64,000 nt of DNA. It comes from Mycolicibacterium sp. 018/SC-01/001 (GTDB lineage: Bacteria; Actinomycetota; Actinomycetes; Mycobacteriales; Mycobacteriaceae). Position numbers and translations under genes: made by a program. Shown piece by piece: positions 24,897 through 33,546 of the stretch (the first letter of the stretch is position 1; every line of letters begins with the position of its first letter). The notes beneath the pieces were generated by a model. That model worked only from the letters and a program-made list of their open reading frames with translations. It was not told where the DNA came from and did no database searches. The stretch is from positions 51,765 to 115,764 of the forward strand of contig NZ_VKAA01000020.1 in NCBI RefSeq assembly GCF_007096635.1, written 5' to 3'.

Positions 24897-25286
24897 CTAC
24901 TCGACGACGGGGAAGAGCGACTCGCCGTCCTCGGGGACACCGTCGATCTGCCCGTCGTGTTCGCCGGGCTCGACGGGAGCAGCATCGCTGCTGAGCAGCG
25001 CCTCGTCAGCGCCGGTACCGTCAACTGCATCGCGCACGTCGATGTCGGTCTCATCGACATCGGGCACTTCTTCTGCGAGGCGCTGGTCCAAGCTCTCACC
25101 TTGACGTTGCTCCTGCGCCGACATGCCGAATCTGTCGACGCCGCTCCAGCCCTCAGGTGGATCGACGACTTCGTCTCCGTCGTCGTTGTGCACATCGTCG
25201 GAATCGGTGCCCTCCATCGGGCTGAGCAGATCGTCACCGCCGCCCAGATCGTTGGCTGTGGCCCCCGTGGCGTCGTCGGTGCTCAC
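24897..25286 (-). CDS. Acidic DUF5709-like protein
   Basis: The GTG at 25286 (another GTG directly before it) has AGGAGA upstream and gives 129 aa. The sequence is very acidic, rich in Asp/Glu/Gly, with P-P-E-G-W-S-G-V-D-R-F-G-M-S-A-Q-E-Q-R and G-E-S-L-D-Q-R-L-A-E-E-V-P-D. That W-S-x(4)-F-G then L-D-Q-R-L-A-x-E-x-P-D pattern is characteristic of the actinobacterial DUF5709 family, which has no known activity. It is probably largely disordered. A SigF-like promoter lies upstream, and the Mn catalase follows the same regulatory style, so a general-stress role is inferred. Confidence 0.75.
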   Translation of the reverse strand: MSTDDATGATANDLGGGDDLLSPMEGTDSDDVHNDDGDEVVDPPEGWSGVDRFGMSAQEQRQGESLDQRLAEEVPDVDETDIDVRDAVDGTGADEALLSSDAAPVEPGEHDGQIDGVPEDGESLFPVVE

Positions 25287-25322
25287 CACTGATCTCCTCT
25301 CGCTGTCATGATCCCCCCAGCC

Positions 25323-25349
25323 ATAGCCGGGAAGCCAGTCTCGAAAACG
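25323..25349 (-). promoter_or_regulatory. SigF-like promoter upstream of the DUF5709-like gene
   Basis: On the minus strand CGTTTT is followed after 15 bases by GGCTAT, close to the SigF pattern GTTT-N(14-16)-GGGTAT with one -10 mismatch. It lies 37 bases upstream of the GTG at 25286. Confidence 0.5.
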
Positions 25350-25383
25350 GTTGCATCTCAGCGCCGGGCGCGCATGGGCGGTG

Positions 25384-26295
25384 CTACGTCTTGTCCGGAT
25401 CGATCGCGTCCTTGAGCTTGCCCATGACGCCCTTCTCGGTACCGAACGCAGGCGTGCGCGGCTCACCCATCGCGCCGTCGTAGGTGCAGTAGAGCTTCGG
25501 GTCCGGCGGTGGTCCGGACTGCAGGTCACCGAGTGGCTGCGGATCGGCGAGGAACTTGCCGGTGTGACGGCCGTCGGGCAGCGGTCCGTGCGCCCACCGG
25601 CCCTTGTCGGCGTCGGCGCCGTCGGACAGGTGCCACAGTGTGCTGGCGTGCTCGTCGTACTCCTCGTCGAACAGGTCGTTGGGGGCCACCACGGCTTCCA
25701 ATCCATCTGCTTGCAGTTCCTCGATCGCGGACAGCCACATGTTCTGGTGATAGGTGTCGCGCGCGAGATTGAACTTCAACATCGCCTTGACACCGGGATC
25801 GTCGGTCATGTGCCACAGCCGCGCCGTCTGCACTCGGCCCTGCGCCTCAGCAGCGACGTTGGCGTAGAAGTCGGCCAGCAGATTTCCCGACGCCACAATG
25901 AATTTCCCGTTCCACGGTGACCCTTGGCTGTCCGACAGCGTCGGTGCCCCACCGGACATGATGGCCTGCTGGGGATCCATTCCGCCCATCACCGCCGCGA
26001 CCACCGGATCGCCCAGGGCGTTCTCGGTGGCGTCGGTGGCCGGAGCACCTTCCAGCAACCGTGCACACATCGTCGCGATCATCTCGACGTGGCCGATCTC
26101 CTCTGTCGCCACGTCCATGATCAGGTCCTTGTACTTGCCCTTCATGCGGCAGTTCCAGCCCTGCATCAGGTACTGCATGGTCACGGTCATCTCGCCGAAC
26201 GCGCCGCCGAGCAGTTCTTGCAACTTACGGGCGTAGACGGGGTCCGGCTTTTCGGGCTTGACGTCGAATTGCAGGTAATCGGTATGTCGGAACAT
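25384..26295 (-). CDS. Manganese catalase
   Basis: The 303-aa product matches non-haem dimanganese catalases over its whole length. Metal ligands are Glu35 (G-G-A-F-G-E-M), Glu66 and His69 (A-T-E-E-I-G-H), Glu150 (A-A-E-A-Q-G-R) and His183 (D-T-Y-H-Q-N-M-W), at the spacing of the Lactobacillus plantarum enzyme. It disproportionates hydrogen peroxide in the cytoplasm without haem. An unusually good SigF-type promoter lies upstream, fitting stationary-phase or general-stress expression. The DUF5709-like gene lies downstream on the same strand with its own promoter. Confidence 0.95.
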   Translation of the reverse strand: MFRHTDYLQFDVKPEKPDPVYARKLQELLGGAFGEMTVTMQYLMQGWNCRMKGKYKDLIMDVATEEIGHVEMIATMCARLLEGAPATDATENALGDPVVAAVMGGMDPQQAIMSGGAPTLSDSQGSPWNGKFIVASGNLLADFYANVAAEAQGRVQTARLWHMTDDPGVKAMLKFNLARDTYHQNMWLSAIEELQADGLEAVVAPNDLFDEEYDEHASTLWHLSDGADADKGRWAHGPLPDGRHTGKFLADPQPLGDLQSGPPPDPKLYCTYDGAMGEPRTPAFGTEKGVMGKLKDAIDPDKT

Positions 26296-26375
26296 TGAGT
26301 CGACTCCACATCGAAAGTTCGGAAACGGATCACCGGCCGACGAGAGGGCGGCGCAGCGCCGGCGGTAACGCCGAG

Positions 26376-26400
26376 ATACCCGCGTGGAGGGCGCTAAACC
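26376..26400 (-). promoter_or_regulatory. SigF-type promoter of the Mn catalase gene
   Basis: The minus strand reads GGTTT, 14 bases, then GGGTAT, matching the SigB/SigF family consensus (GTTTAA-N12-14-GGGTAT) at all -10 positions and all but one of the -35. It is about 80 bases upstream of the catalase ATG. Confidence 0.7.
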
Positions 26401-26484
26401 GAGTTCCTGCGGTCGATGCCAGACGTTTGCGCAGCAGCCGCTCGGGTAGCGGCTCCGTCGATGACGTCGACCCGAGGTGGCCCC

Positions 26485-26997
26485 ATGAGAACCGGACTGA
26501 TGCGTCCCCGGACGCCCGAAACCACCGTGGTGCCGATACCGTCACCGGTGATGTCACTGTTACGGGCAGTGGCTCGCGACGGCGCGCGCATCGTGCCAGG
26601 AACCACCGGGTGCGGTATCGCGCTGATGGCGACCGACGGACGGCGGATCACCTCCGCCGGCAGCGATCACGTCGCCGAGCACCTCACCGCGCTGCACGAT
26701 CAGCATCCGCACAACCCGTGTGCCAGCGGCTGGGCTCACCGGTGTGTGCGGCGCACGCAGAGCTCGGTGACCCGCGCCGAATGGGCGGACTGGATGACGC
26801 ACGCCCGCCAACAGGGGGTGCGCTCTGTCATCACCGCGCCGCTGAGCGTCGCCGACCGCCGACTGGGCACGATCCTGCTCTATTCGACGACCGGTGACAC
26901 CTTCCGCCATGAGCACGACGAGGCCCTCTCGGCGTTCGCGGACGCGATCGCGATCGGCATCGACCGGTGCCAAAGCGGGCAGAGCCGGACCGGGTGA
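26485..26997 (+). CDS. GAF domain protein
   Basis: The ATG at 26485 is chosen because GAGGTGG lies 5 bases upstream; an in-frame ATG at 26416 is possible. The 170-aa product is nearly all one GAF domain: G-C-G-I-A-L-M-A-T-D-G-R-R-I-T-S-A-G-S-D, H-P-H-N-P-C-A-S-G-W, V-R-S-V-I-T-A-P-L, and L-G-T-I-L-L-Y-S-T-T. Actinobacterial stand-alone GAF or GAF-ANTAR proteins sense small molecules or redox state, but no ANTAR RNA-binding tail is visible here. The gene is divergent from the Mn catalase, so a role in the same stress response is possible but unproven. Confidence 0.75.
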   Translation: MRTGLMRPRTPETTVVPIPSPVMSLLRAVARDGARIVPGTTGCGIALMATDGRRITSAGSDHVAEHLTALHDQHPHNPCASGWAHRCVRRTQSSVTRAEWADWMTHARQQGVRSVITAPLSVADRRLGTILLYSTTGDTFRHEHDEALSAFADAIAIGIDRCQSGQSRTG

Positions 26998-27036
26998 CCG
27001 TGGTCGCGTCGCGCGCGTTGGCTACGGTCTGTAGGT

Positions 27037-27456
27037 ATGCATCCCTTCCGCCAGGCCGTCGAAGCCCGCGACGAGGCCGCCATCGAAGCGCTGCTCGCCG
27101 ACGACGTCGTCTTCACCAGCCCCGTCGCGTTCAAGCCCTACCCCGGCAAGCCGATGACCGCCGCGATCCTGCGTGCGGTCATGCGGGTGTTCGAGGACTT
27201 CCGCTACGTTCGCGAAATCGGCGATCCGGCCAGCCCCGACCACGCGCTCGTGTTCGAGGCGACCGTCGGCGGGAAGAAGATCACCGGATGTGACTTCATC
27301 CACGTGGACGGCAACGGGCTCATCGACGACCTCATGGTGATGGTGCGCCCGCTGTCGGGAGCGACCGCGCTGGCGGAAGCAATGGGTGCACAATTCGACC
27401 GCATCAAGCGCGAAGCGGTCGAGGGCCAGGTCGGCCGCGGGGTCCGCACCGACTGA
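27037..27456 (+). CDS. NTF2-like (SnoaL-like) protein
   Basis: The 139-aa product begins F-R-Q-A-V-E-A-R-D-E-A-A-I-E-A-L-L-A-D-D-V-V-F-T-S-P-V, the standard helix then strand of an NTF2-like fold, and ends with I-D-D-L-M-V-M-V-R-P-L-S-G. These small cone-shaped proteins bind or isomerise hydrophobic molecules. No catalytic residues point to a given reaction. The last base of its stop codon is the first base of the next gene's ATG, so it is translationally coupled to the PHP phosphatase. Confidence 0.8.
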   Translation: MHPFRQAVEARDEAAIEALLADDVVFTSPVAFKPYPGKPMTAAILRAVMRVFEDFRYVREIGDPASPDHALVFEATVGGKKITGCDFIHVDGNGLIDDLMVMVRPLSGATALAEAMGAQFDRIKREAVEGQVGRGVRTD

Positions 27457-28280
27457 TGCTGCCCTCCGACAACCACGTGCACACCCGGTGGTCCTGGGAC
27501 ACTGCCGAGACGACGACGATGGAGGCCACCTGCCGCCACGCGGTGGATCGGGGTGTTCCGGCGGTCGCCTTCACCGAGCATGTGGATTTCACCGAGTGGG
27601 GTGACGGCGACGCCGGCGCCGCGGGCCTGACCGTCGGCACTCGCCGCCGCGTCGCGCCGCTCGACATCGAGGGCTATCTCGCAGACGTCGAGCGCTGCCG
27701 CGAGATGTTCCCCGATCTGCGGATTCTGTCGGGAATCGAAGCCGGAGAGCCACATTGGTTCTCCAGCAGCGTGGCCGCAGTGCTCGCGGCCGGCCGGTTC
27801 GACCGCGTGCTCGGCAGCCTGCACGGAATTCCTGTGGCCGGCCGGCTCGAGGGGATCACGCGGCAGTTGTTCGCCGAGCACGACCCGCACGACCTCGTGC
27901 AGCGCTACTTCACCGACATGGTGGCGTTGATCGAGCAATCCGATGTGTTCACCGTGCTCGCGCACTGCGACTACCCGCGTCGCTACTGGCCCGCCGACCG
28001 GGTCGGCGCTTACACCGAGACCGATTTCGAGGAGCACTACCGGACGGTGTTCCGCACGCTCGCCGGAACAGAGCGAGCACTCGAGATCAACACCAAGTCA
28101 CCGCTGGCATCGGTCGATCTCGTGCGATGGTGGTGGCAAGAAGGCGGAGCCGCAGTGTCTTTCGGCAGTGACGCTCACCAGCCCACGCACGTCGGCAATC
28201 GGTTCGAGACCGCTGTGGACATCGTGGAAGCTGCCGGATTCCGTCCGGGCCGCGACCGATTCGACTTCTGGCGGCGCTGA
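27456..28280 (+). CDS. PHP-domain phosphatase (histidinol-phosphatase-like)
   Basis: The 274-aa product has the PHP metal motif H-V-H (His7, His9), E-H-V-D-F-T-E for the next ligands, G-I-E-A-G, G-S-L-H-G and a final G-S-D-A-H-Q-P. These are the residues of HisK-type PHP hydrolases that bind three metals and cleave phosphate monoesters. Relatives include histidinol-phosphate phosphatase, but no histidine genes are nearby, so the true substrate may be another phosphate ester. It is coupled to the NTF2-like gene by a one-base overlap. Confidence 0.85.
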   Translation: MLPSDNHVHTRWSWDTAETTTMEATCRHAVDRGVPAVAFTEHVDFTEWGDGDAGAAGLTVGTRRRVAPLDIEGYLADVERCREMFPDLRILSGIEAGEPHWFSSSVAAVLAAGRFDRVLGSLHGIPVAGRLEGITRQLFAEHDPHDLVQRYFTDMVALIEQSDVFTVLAHCDYPRRYWPADRVGAYTETDFEEHYRTVFRTLAGTERALEINTKSPLASVDLVRWWWQEGGAAVSFGSDAHQPTHVGNRFETAVDIVEAAGFRPGRDRFDFWRR

Positions 28281-28285
28281 CCCGT

Positions 28286-29002
28286 TCAGCGTGTCAACGA
28301 CGTCACGACGGTGACGATCAGAGCGACGACCTCGTCGGGATGCGACAGCATCACCAGATGCGATGAGTCGATCTCACTGACTGTCGCCCCCGCCCGCTCA
28401 TATCCGAATCGCTGTACCTCCGGGTTGACGGCTGTGTCCGACGTACACACCACCGCCCAGGTGGGCCGCGACTTCCAGGCGGCCACCGAAGCGGGTTCTG
28501 TGAACGCAACAGCCGCCAGAGGCCGTTGAGACACGGCGAGCACCGCCATCAGCTTCGGGTCCACGTCCGCACCCACCACTGCTGGGAACCGGGCTGGATC
28601 GACTGTGACGTCCACTCCACCGGGCGTGTCGCCCGATGCGGGAAAGGCCCGTTGCACGAGCGCGGCCGGCAAATCGGAGTCTGGGAACCCGCCCTGCAAC
28701 TGGGCCAGGCTTTCCCCCTCCTCCAACGCGTAACCCGCGAGGTAGAGCAGTCCCACCACGTTGCTCGCCGCACCGGCCACGGTGATCACCGCACCGCCGT
28801 AGGAATGACCCACGAGAAGCACTGGCCCGGCGATGCTTTCGACAACGGACCGGACGGCGGCTGCGTCATCGAGAAGGCCTCGGTTGGGCACTGCCACTGC
28901 AAGCACCGGTTGCCCTGCGTCCAGCAGCGCACCCGTGACGGGCGAATAGCTCGATGCGTCGGCGAAGGCACCGTGGACGAGGACGACAGTAGGGGTCGCC
29001 AA
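28286..29002 (-). CDS. Alpha/beta hydrolase (EstC/pyrethroid-hydrolase-like)
   Basis: The 238-aa product begins with V-V-L-V-H-G-A-F-A-D-A-S-S-Y, the short-type alpha/beta-hydrolase oxyanion region, with nucleophile Ser67 in V-G-H-S-Y-G-G-A-V and catalytic His in S-S-H-L-V-M-L-S-H-P. This subgroup contains small esterases and hydroxynitrile-lyase-like enzymes. Substrate unknown. It is 48 bp downstream of the chloroperoxidase-like gene on the same strand and probably transcribed with it. Confidence 0.85.
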   Translation of the reverse strand: MATPTVVLVHGAFADASSYSPVTGALLDAGQPVLAVAVPNRGLLDDAAAVRSVVESIAGPVLLVGHSYGGAVITVAGAASNVVGLLYLAGYALEEGESLAQLQGGFPDSDLPAALVQRAFPASGDTPGGVDVTVDPARFPAVVGADVDPKLMAVLAVSQRPLAAVAFTEPASVAAWKSRPTWAVVCTSDTAVNPEVQRFGYERAGATVSEIDSSHLVMLSHPDEVVALIVTVVTSLTR

Positions 29003-29050
29003 AGAAACCTCCTGGAAAGAAGGAGCAAGGGGGGTAGAGCGCGTCGGCGC

Positions 29051-29875
29051 TCAGGATCTGATGAACTCGAGCAGGTCCGCGTTGATCACATCGGCGTGCG
29101 TGGTCGGCATGCCGTGCGGATATCCCGCGTAGGTCTTCAGGGTTCCGTTGGGCAGCAGAGCCGCCGACAACGGCCCGGCGTCCGCGTATGGAACCACCTG
29201 GTCGTCGTCGCCATGCATCACCAGCACGGGCAGCTGGATGCCGCGCAGATCCTCGGTGAAGTCGGTCTGGGAAAAGGCGACCACCCCGTCGTAGTGGGCT
29301 TTGGCGCCGCCCATCATGCCCTGCCGCCACCAGTTGGCGATCACGGCCTCGATCGATTCGACCCCGTCCCGGTTGAAGCCGTAGAACGGCCCCTCTGGCA
29401 CGGCCCGGTAGAACGCCGACCGGTTGGTGGCCACCTGTGTCTGGAAATCGTCGAACACCGACTTCGGCAACCCCCCCGGGTTGGCGTCGGTCTGCACCAT
29501 CAGCGGGGGGACCGCGGCGATCAACGCCGCCTTGACGGCCCGCTGCTCACCATGACGCGCCAGGTAGCGCACCACCTCGCCGCCTCCTGTGGAGTGCCCC
29601 ACGTGGACCGCATCCCGCAGGTCGAGTTGCTCCACCACCGCGGCGAGATCGTCGGCGTAGTGGTCCATGTCGTGACCGTCGCCGACCTGGGAGGAGCGGC
29701 CGTGCCCGCGCCGATCGTGCGCGACGACACGGTAGCCGTGTCCGAGGAAGAACATCATCTGGGCATCCCAGTCATCGGACGACAGCGGCCAGCCGTGACT
29801 GAACACAATCGGTTGCCCCGACCCCCAGTCCTTGTAATAGATTTCGACGCCGTCGGGCGTGGTGATGGTCGACAT
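29051..29875 (-). CDS. Alpha/beta hydrolase, non-haem chloroperoxidase/arylesterase type
   Basis: The 274-aa product matches cofactor-free bacterial chloroperoxidase-like hydrolases: F-S-H-G-W-P-L-S-S-D-D-W at residues ~25-36, R-R-G-H-G-R-S near 55, nucleophile Ser95 in V-G-H-S-T-G-G-G-E-V, acid Asp in M-H-G-D-D-D-Q-V-V-P, and catalytic His in the C-terminal P-H-G-M-P-T-T-H. Members act as esterases and, with acetate, as perhydrolases. It heads a two-gene unit with the hydrolase at 28286. An inverted repeat lies 17-33 bases upstream of its start. Confidence 0.9.
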   Translation of the reverse strand: MSTITTPDGVEIYYKDWGSGQPIVFSHGWPLSSDDWDAQMMFFLGHGYRVVAHDRRGHGRSSQVGDGHDMDHYADDLAAVVEQLDLRDAVHVGHSTGGGEVVRYLARHGEQRAVKAALIAAVPPLMVQTDANPGGLPKSVFDDFQTQVATNRSAFYRAVPEGPFYGFNRDGVESIEAVIANWWRQGMMGGAKAHYDGVVAFSQTDFTEDLRGIQLPVLVMHGDDDQVVPYADAGPLSAALLPNGTLKTYAGYPHGMPTTHADVINADLLEFIRS

Positions 29876-29891
29876 GTACGTCCTTCCGTCT

Positions 29892-29908
29892 GCGGACGTC
29901 GTGTCCGC
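29892..29908. promoter_or_regulatory. Inverted repeat upstream of the chloroperoxidase-like gene
   Basis: GCGGAC-GTCGT-GTCCGC has perfect 6-bp arms. It is located in the leader of the hydrolase operon and could be an operator or an mRNA hairpin. No regulator is adjacent. Confidence 0.35.
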
Positions 29909-30059
29909 TGACTCGTCATTAAACCCGTTCCCCGGTCGGCTCGTCGTGGAGAGACGATTGCCGATTCCTATGCAAAGGGCGACCCGCTCCTATAACTCCT
30001 GGACATCGGCGATAGGCATCCTCGACGTCTCACGGGGGACCGGAGGTACCTTCTCTGAC

Positions 30060-31364
30060 ATGGCATCGCACCCACTGACGATCATGTTCTGGCCGGAGTC
30101 GGCCTACGGACCGACCAATCAGTGCATCGGCCTGGCGTCGATCCTGCGCGACCGCGGCCACCGGATCATCTTCGCCGCCGAGAGCTCGTGGGCCGGGAAG
30201 ATCGCTCCGTTCGGGTTCGTGGAGGAACTCGTCGACCTCGCCGAGCCCGCACCGGATGCGGCGGACGAGGACGCCGGCGCCTTCTGGACCCAGTTCATCG
30301 CCGAGACGGCGCCCGAGTTCCGCAAGCCCACGATCGAGCAACTGTCGACCTTCATCCAGCCGACGTACCAGGCACTCATCGACGGGGCGAGGTACTGCGA
30401 ACCGCGATTGCGGGACATCATTGCCGCGCACCGGCCCGACGTCATCGTCGAGGACAACGTGGTCCTGTTCCCGGCGCTGGTGACGGCCGGGGTTCCGTTC
30501 GTGCGCATCGTGTCCTGCAGCCCGTTGGAGATCCCCGGCCCCGACGTGCCGCCGCCCTTCTCCGGGTTGCCCAGCGACGACTCCGACCAATGGCATTCGT
30601 ACCGAACAGAATTCGAGCGGACACTGCGGCCGATGTGGACGGAGTTCGATTCCTGGGTCCGAGAACAGGGCGCCCCGGCACTCCCCGACCTCGAGTTCAT
30701 GCCGCGCGACAACGCCGCCAACCTCTACGTCTATCCCGCCGAAGCGGACTACGTGGACAGGCGCCCGCTCGGCGACACCTGGACTCGGATGGACTCCAGC
30801 GTCCGCGAGACCGACGATGCCTACGACCTGCCGGCCGAGGTGGCCGACCGGCCCGCTGACAGCGCGCTGATCTACCTGTCGCTGGGCTCCCTCGGCGGTG
30901 CCGACGTCGACCTCATGCAGCGGCTCGTCGACGTGCTCGGCACCACCAGGCACCGCTTCATCGTCAGCAAGGGCCCGCAGGCGGATCGAATTACGTTGAC
31001 CGACAACATGGTCGGTGCGCAGATGCTGCCACAGACCAAGGTCATCCCCCAGGTGGACCTGGTCATCTCACACGGCGGGAACAACACCGTGACCGAGACG
31101 CTGCACTTCGGCAAGCCGTTGATCGTCCTGCCGTTGTTCTGGGACCAGTACGAGAACGCGCAACGCGTCGACGAATTGGGTTTCGGAGTCCGGCTCGACA
31201 CGTACGGATTCACCGACGGCGAACTCACCGACGCCGTGGAGCGCCTGCTCGCCGACACGACACTGCGTGACCGCCTTGCCGGCCTCGGCGCACAGATCCG
31301 GGCGCGAGACGGGCTGCGGCGCGGCGCCGACGTCATCGAGCAGGTGGGTCACGCCCACCGGTGA
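30060..31364 (+). CDS. GT1-family glycosyltransferase (UGT/MGT-like)
   Basis: The ATG at 30060 gives 434 aa; the reading frame extends further upstream but that part does not look like protein. The GT-B fold is visible: an N-terminal half starting P-L-T-I-M-F-W-P-E-S-A-Y-G-P-T-N, and a C-terminal donor-binding motif H-G-G-N-N-T-V-T-E-T-L-H-F-G-K-P with W-D-Q-Y-E-N-A-Q-R-V. It should move a sugar from an NDP donor to a lipid, macrolide-like or small acceptor. GGAGG lies 12 bases upstream, a loose spacing. It overlaps the kinase gene by 4 bases (GTGA), so a common operon with the kinase and SIS genes is certain on spacing. Confidence 0.85.
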   Translation: MASHPLTIMFWPESAYGPTNQCIGLASILRDRGHRIIFAAESSWAGKIAPFGFVEELVDLAEPAPDAADEDAGAFWTQFIAETAPEFRKPTIEQLSTFIQPTYQALIDGARYCEPRLRDIIAAHRPDVIVEDNVVLFPALVTAGVPFVRIVSCSPLEIPGPDVPPPFSGLPSDDSDQWHSYRTEFERTLRPMWTEFDSWVREQGAPALPDLEFMPRDNAANLYVYPAEADYVDRRPLGDTWTRMDSSVRETDDAYDLPAEVADRPADSALIYLSLGSLGGADVDLMQRLVDVLGTTRHRFIVSKGPQADRITLTDNMVGAQMLPQTKVIPQVDLVISHGGNNTVTETLHFGKPLIVLPLFWDQYENAQRVDELGFGVRLDTYGFTDGELTDAVERLLADTTLRDRLAGLGAQIRARDGLRRGADVIEQVGHAHR

Positions 31365-32569
31365 GCACGCCGCCTGATCTGCTGGACTGGCTGGACCTGT
31401 CCGACGAGCACCGGCTGGCGGTCGTGTCGGACGGTCCCGCCCTGTCAGCGGTGCCGATGTGCTATCGGGGCGGCTGGCGTCGCGCGCGACCTGGCGAGGG
31501 GACATCGGCGGCATTGCTGAAAGTGCTTGCAGCGCAGCCAGGAACGCGACAGGTGGGACACTTCCGGGTGCAGTCGTGGGCGGCTCGGCCACTCGAGGGC
31601 GAACGTGCGATCGTCGTGGACCAGACCAACGAGTCGGTGATCGTCGACGACCGGGCTGTGGTGAAGTGGGCGGTCCATCTGCAGGAGGGCCCCCATCCGG
31701 CGCCACGGCGTGTCGCCGTACTCCGCGACGCGGGTTTCGCCGGCATTCCCCAACCGTGGGGATTGGTCACCTGGCAGCCACCCGACGGGGCGGAAACGCT
31801 GGCGGCCTACGTCGACGAATATCTGCCCGGGGCGGTCGACGGGTGGACGTGGGCGGTGGAGATGACGACCGCCGCGACGCTCGCCGCCGATCCGGCGGCG
31901 ACTGCGCCGACCGCCCACCGGCTCGGGGTGCTGATCGCCGACATGCACGCCGCCCTGGCGGCCACCGGATCCACCGCCACCTCCGCCGACACGCAGCGGT
32001 GGCACGAAGCGGCCACTGCAACCCTCGAAACAGCGTGCGATGTTGCAGATTCCGAGAGTTCGACGGTGCTGCGGGCCCGTCGGAGGGAGGTGGTGGAGGA
32101 ACTCGCGGTCCTGACGTCGCTGACGGACACCACGGTTCTCGACGGGCACGGCGATCTGCACGTCGGACAGATACTGCGCAGCCGTGACGAGCTGTTCGTC
32201 ACCGACTTCGACGGCAACCCGGTGCTGAACGCGATCGAGCGGACCCGCCCCATCCCGGCTGCCGTGGACGTCGCCGGAATGGTGCAGTCTCTGGCGCACG
32301 TGGCGATCGTCGCCCGCCGGTACACCGATCTGGACACCGGTGCGCTCCGCGCGGTGGAAGGGGCGACACGCAGGGTCTTCCTCGACGCCTACGCAACCCG
32401 GCTGCGCGCCGCAGGACAGGGACACCTGTTCGACCCACGTCCGCTACGCGCGCTGCGCCTGATCCAGGTGATGCGCGAGATGATCTATGCGGCACAACAT
32501 CTTCCGCGGTGGATGTACGTTCCCGACGCCGCCTTGCCCGCCCTCCTCGACGACCGGGAGCGACTGTGA
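31361..32569 (+). CDS. Maltokinase/glucosamine-kinase-like sugar phosphotransferase
   Basis: The 402-aa product has the protein-kinase-like fold of Mak/Pep2 maltokinases: an N-terminal cap, then an invariant catalytic block D-G-H-G-D-L-H-V-G-Q-I-L at ~263-275 followed by V-T-D-F-D-G-N-P for metal binding, and the C-terminal helices typical of the family. A branch of this family phosphorylates glucosamine rather than maltose. The neighbouring GlmS-like SIS gene makes an amino-sugar substrate the better guess here, and there is no treS or glgE nearby as expected for a maltokinase. It overlaps both neighbours by 4 bases. Substrate assignment is inference. Confidence 0.75.
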   Translation: MSTPPDLLDWLDLSDEHRLAVVSDGPALSAVPMCYRGGWRRARPGEGTSAALLKVLAAQPGTRQVGHFRVQSWAARPLEGERAIVVDQTNESVIVDDRAVVKWAVHLQEGPHPAPRRVAVLRDAGFAGIPQPWGLVTWQPPDGAETLAAYVDEYLPGAVDGWTWAVEMTTAATLAADPAATAPTAHRLGVLIADMHAALAATGSTATSADTQRWHEAATATLETACDVADSESSTVLRARRREVVEELAVLTSLTDTTVLDGHGDLHVGQILRSRDELFVTDFDGNPVLNAIERTRPIPAAVDVAGMVQSLAHVAIVARRYTDLDTGALRAVEGATRRVFLDAYATRLRAAGQGHLFDPRPLRALRLIQVMREMIYAAQHLPRWMYVPDAALPALLDDRERL

Positions 32570-33546
32570 AGCCCGATGCGTTCAAGACCGACCTGACACG
32601 CAAACCCGAGGTGTTGTCGCGCTTGGCCCTGATGCTGGCCGAAGGCAATCCGTGGGCGGGCGTGGTACCGGCCGACACCGAGAAGGTCGTGCTGCTCGGT
32701 ATGGGGTCCTCGGCGTACGCGGGCACCGTGGCCGCCGCCCGCTTGCGGTCGCGCGGCGTGGTGGCCGCCGCGGAACTCGCCTCGTCGGCGCTGCTGCCGG
32801 ACTGGGGTCCGAGGACTTTGGTCGTGGCGACCTCGGCGAGCGGCAGTTCGGCCGAGACTCTGGGTGCGTTGGCGCGACTGCCCGGCGGTGCGACGACCGT
32901 CGCGCTGACCAACGCGCCCGGTCCCGCGCTCACCGAGCGCTGCGATGCCGTCGTCGCGCTCGAGGCCGACGTCGAACACGGTGGCGTCGCCTGTCGCAGC
33001 TACCAGCACACCCTCGCCCTGCTCCTGGCCCTGGAATGCCACCTGGTCGGCACCGATACCGCCGCGCTCGCGGCGGCGGTCGACGGTGCGGCCGCAGCGA
33101 GCACGTACCTGCTCGACAGCGAAACCGATTGGTTGCCTGAGATTTCCGACCTTCTGCTCGGCCCGTCGGGCACCTACCTCGCCGCGCCGGCACACCGGTT
33201 CTGCTCGGCTCAGCAGGGCGCGCTCATGGTGCGCGAAGGGCCACGCCTACCGGCCGCAGCGTGCGAGACCGGCGATTGGAGCCACGTCGACGTCTATCTG
33301 ACCAAGACGACCGACTACCGCCTGCTCGTGTTCGCCGGTTCCCCGTGGGAAGCGCAGCTGGCCGAGTGGACGACCGCGCGGGGCAGCACCGTCGTCGGGG
33401 TCGGCGGCGACGTACCCGGGGCGAGCTACGTGCTGCGGTACCCGGGGGACACCGACGACGACGTCGCGCTGTTGACAGAGGTTCTGGTGCCGGAACTCAT
33501 CGCAGCCCGGCAATGGCAACTCCTCAGCCGGGAGAGCGCCGGCTGA
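32566..33546 (+). CDS. SIS-domain sugar isomerase-like protein (GlmS C-terminal type)
   Basis: The GTG at 32566 overlaps the kinase stop by 4 bases and gives 326 aa. Two SIS-like halves are visible: V-L-L-G-M-G-S-S-A-Y-A-G-T-V-A-A and T-S-A-S-G-S-S-A-E-T-L-G-A-L in the first, and a second half from ~190 (G-T-Y-L-A-A-P-A-H-R-F-C-S-A-Q-Q-G). This is the isomerase part of glucosamine-6-phosphate synthase without its glutaminase domain, as in AgaS/FrlB-type deaminase-isomerases. It may deaminate or isomerise the phosphorylated sugar made by the kinase. It overlaps the convergent ankyrin gene by 23 bases. Confidence 0.8.
   Translation: MKPDAFKTDLTRKPEVLSRLALMLAEGNPWAGVVPADTEKVVLLGMGSSAYAGTVAAARLRSRGVVAAAELASSALLPDWGPRTLVVATSASGSSAETLGALARLPGGATTVALTNAPGPALTERCDAVVALEADVEHGGVACRSYQHTLALLLALECHLVGTDTAALAAAVDGAAAASTYLLDSETDWLPEISDLLLGPSGTYLAAPAHRFCSAQQGALMVREGPRLPAAACETGDWSHVDVYLTKTTDYRLLVFAGSPWEAQLAEWTTARGSTVVGVGGDVPGASYVLRYPGDTDDDVALLTEVLVPELIAARQWQLLSRESAG

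Noticed and set aside
31361..32569. Trehalose-pathway maltokinase
   Set aside because: No treS, glgE or glgB nearby, and operon partners are a GT1 enzyme and a GlmS-like SIS protein.
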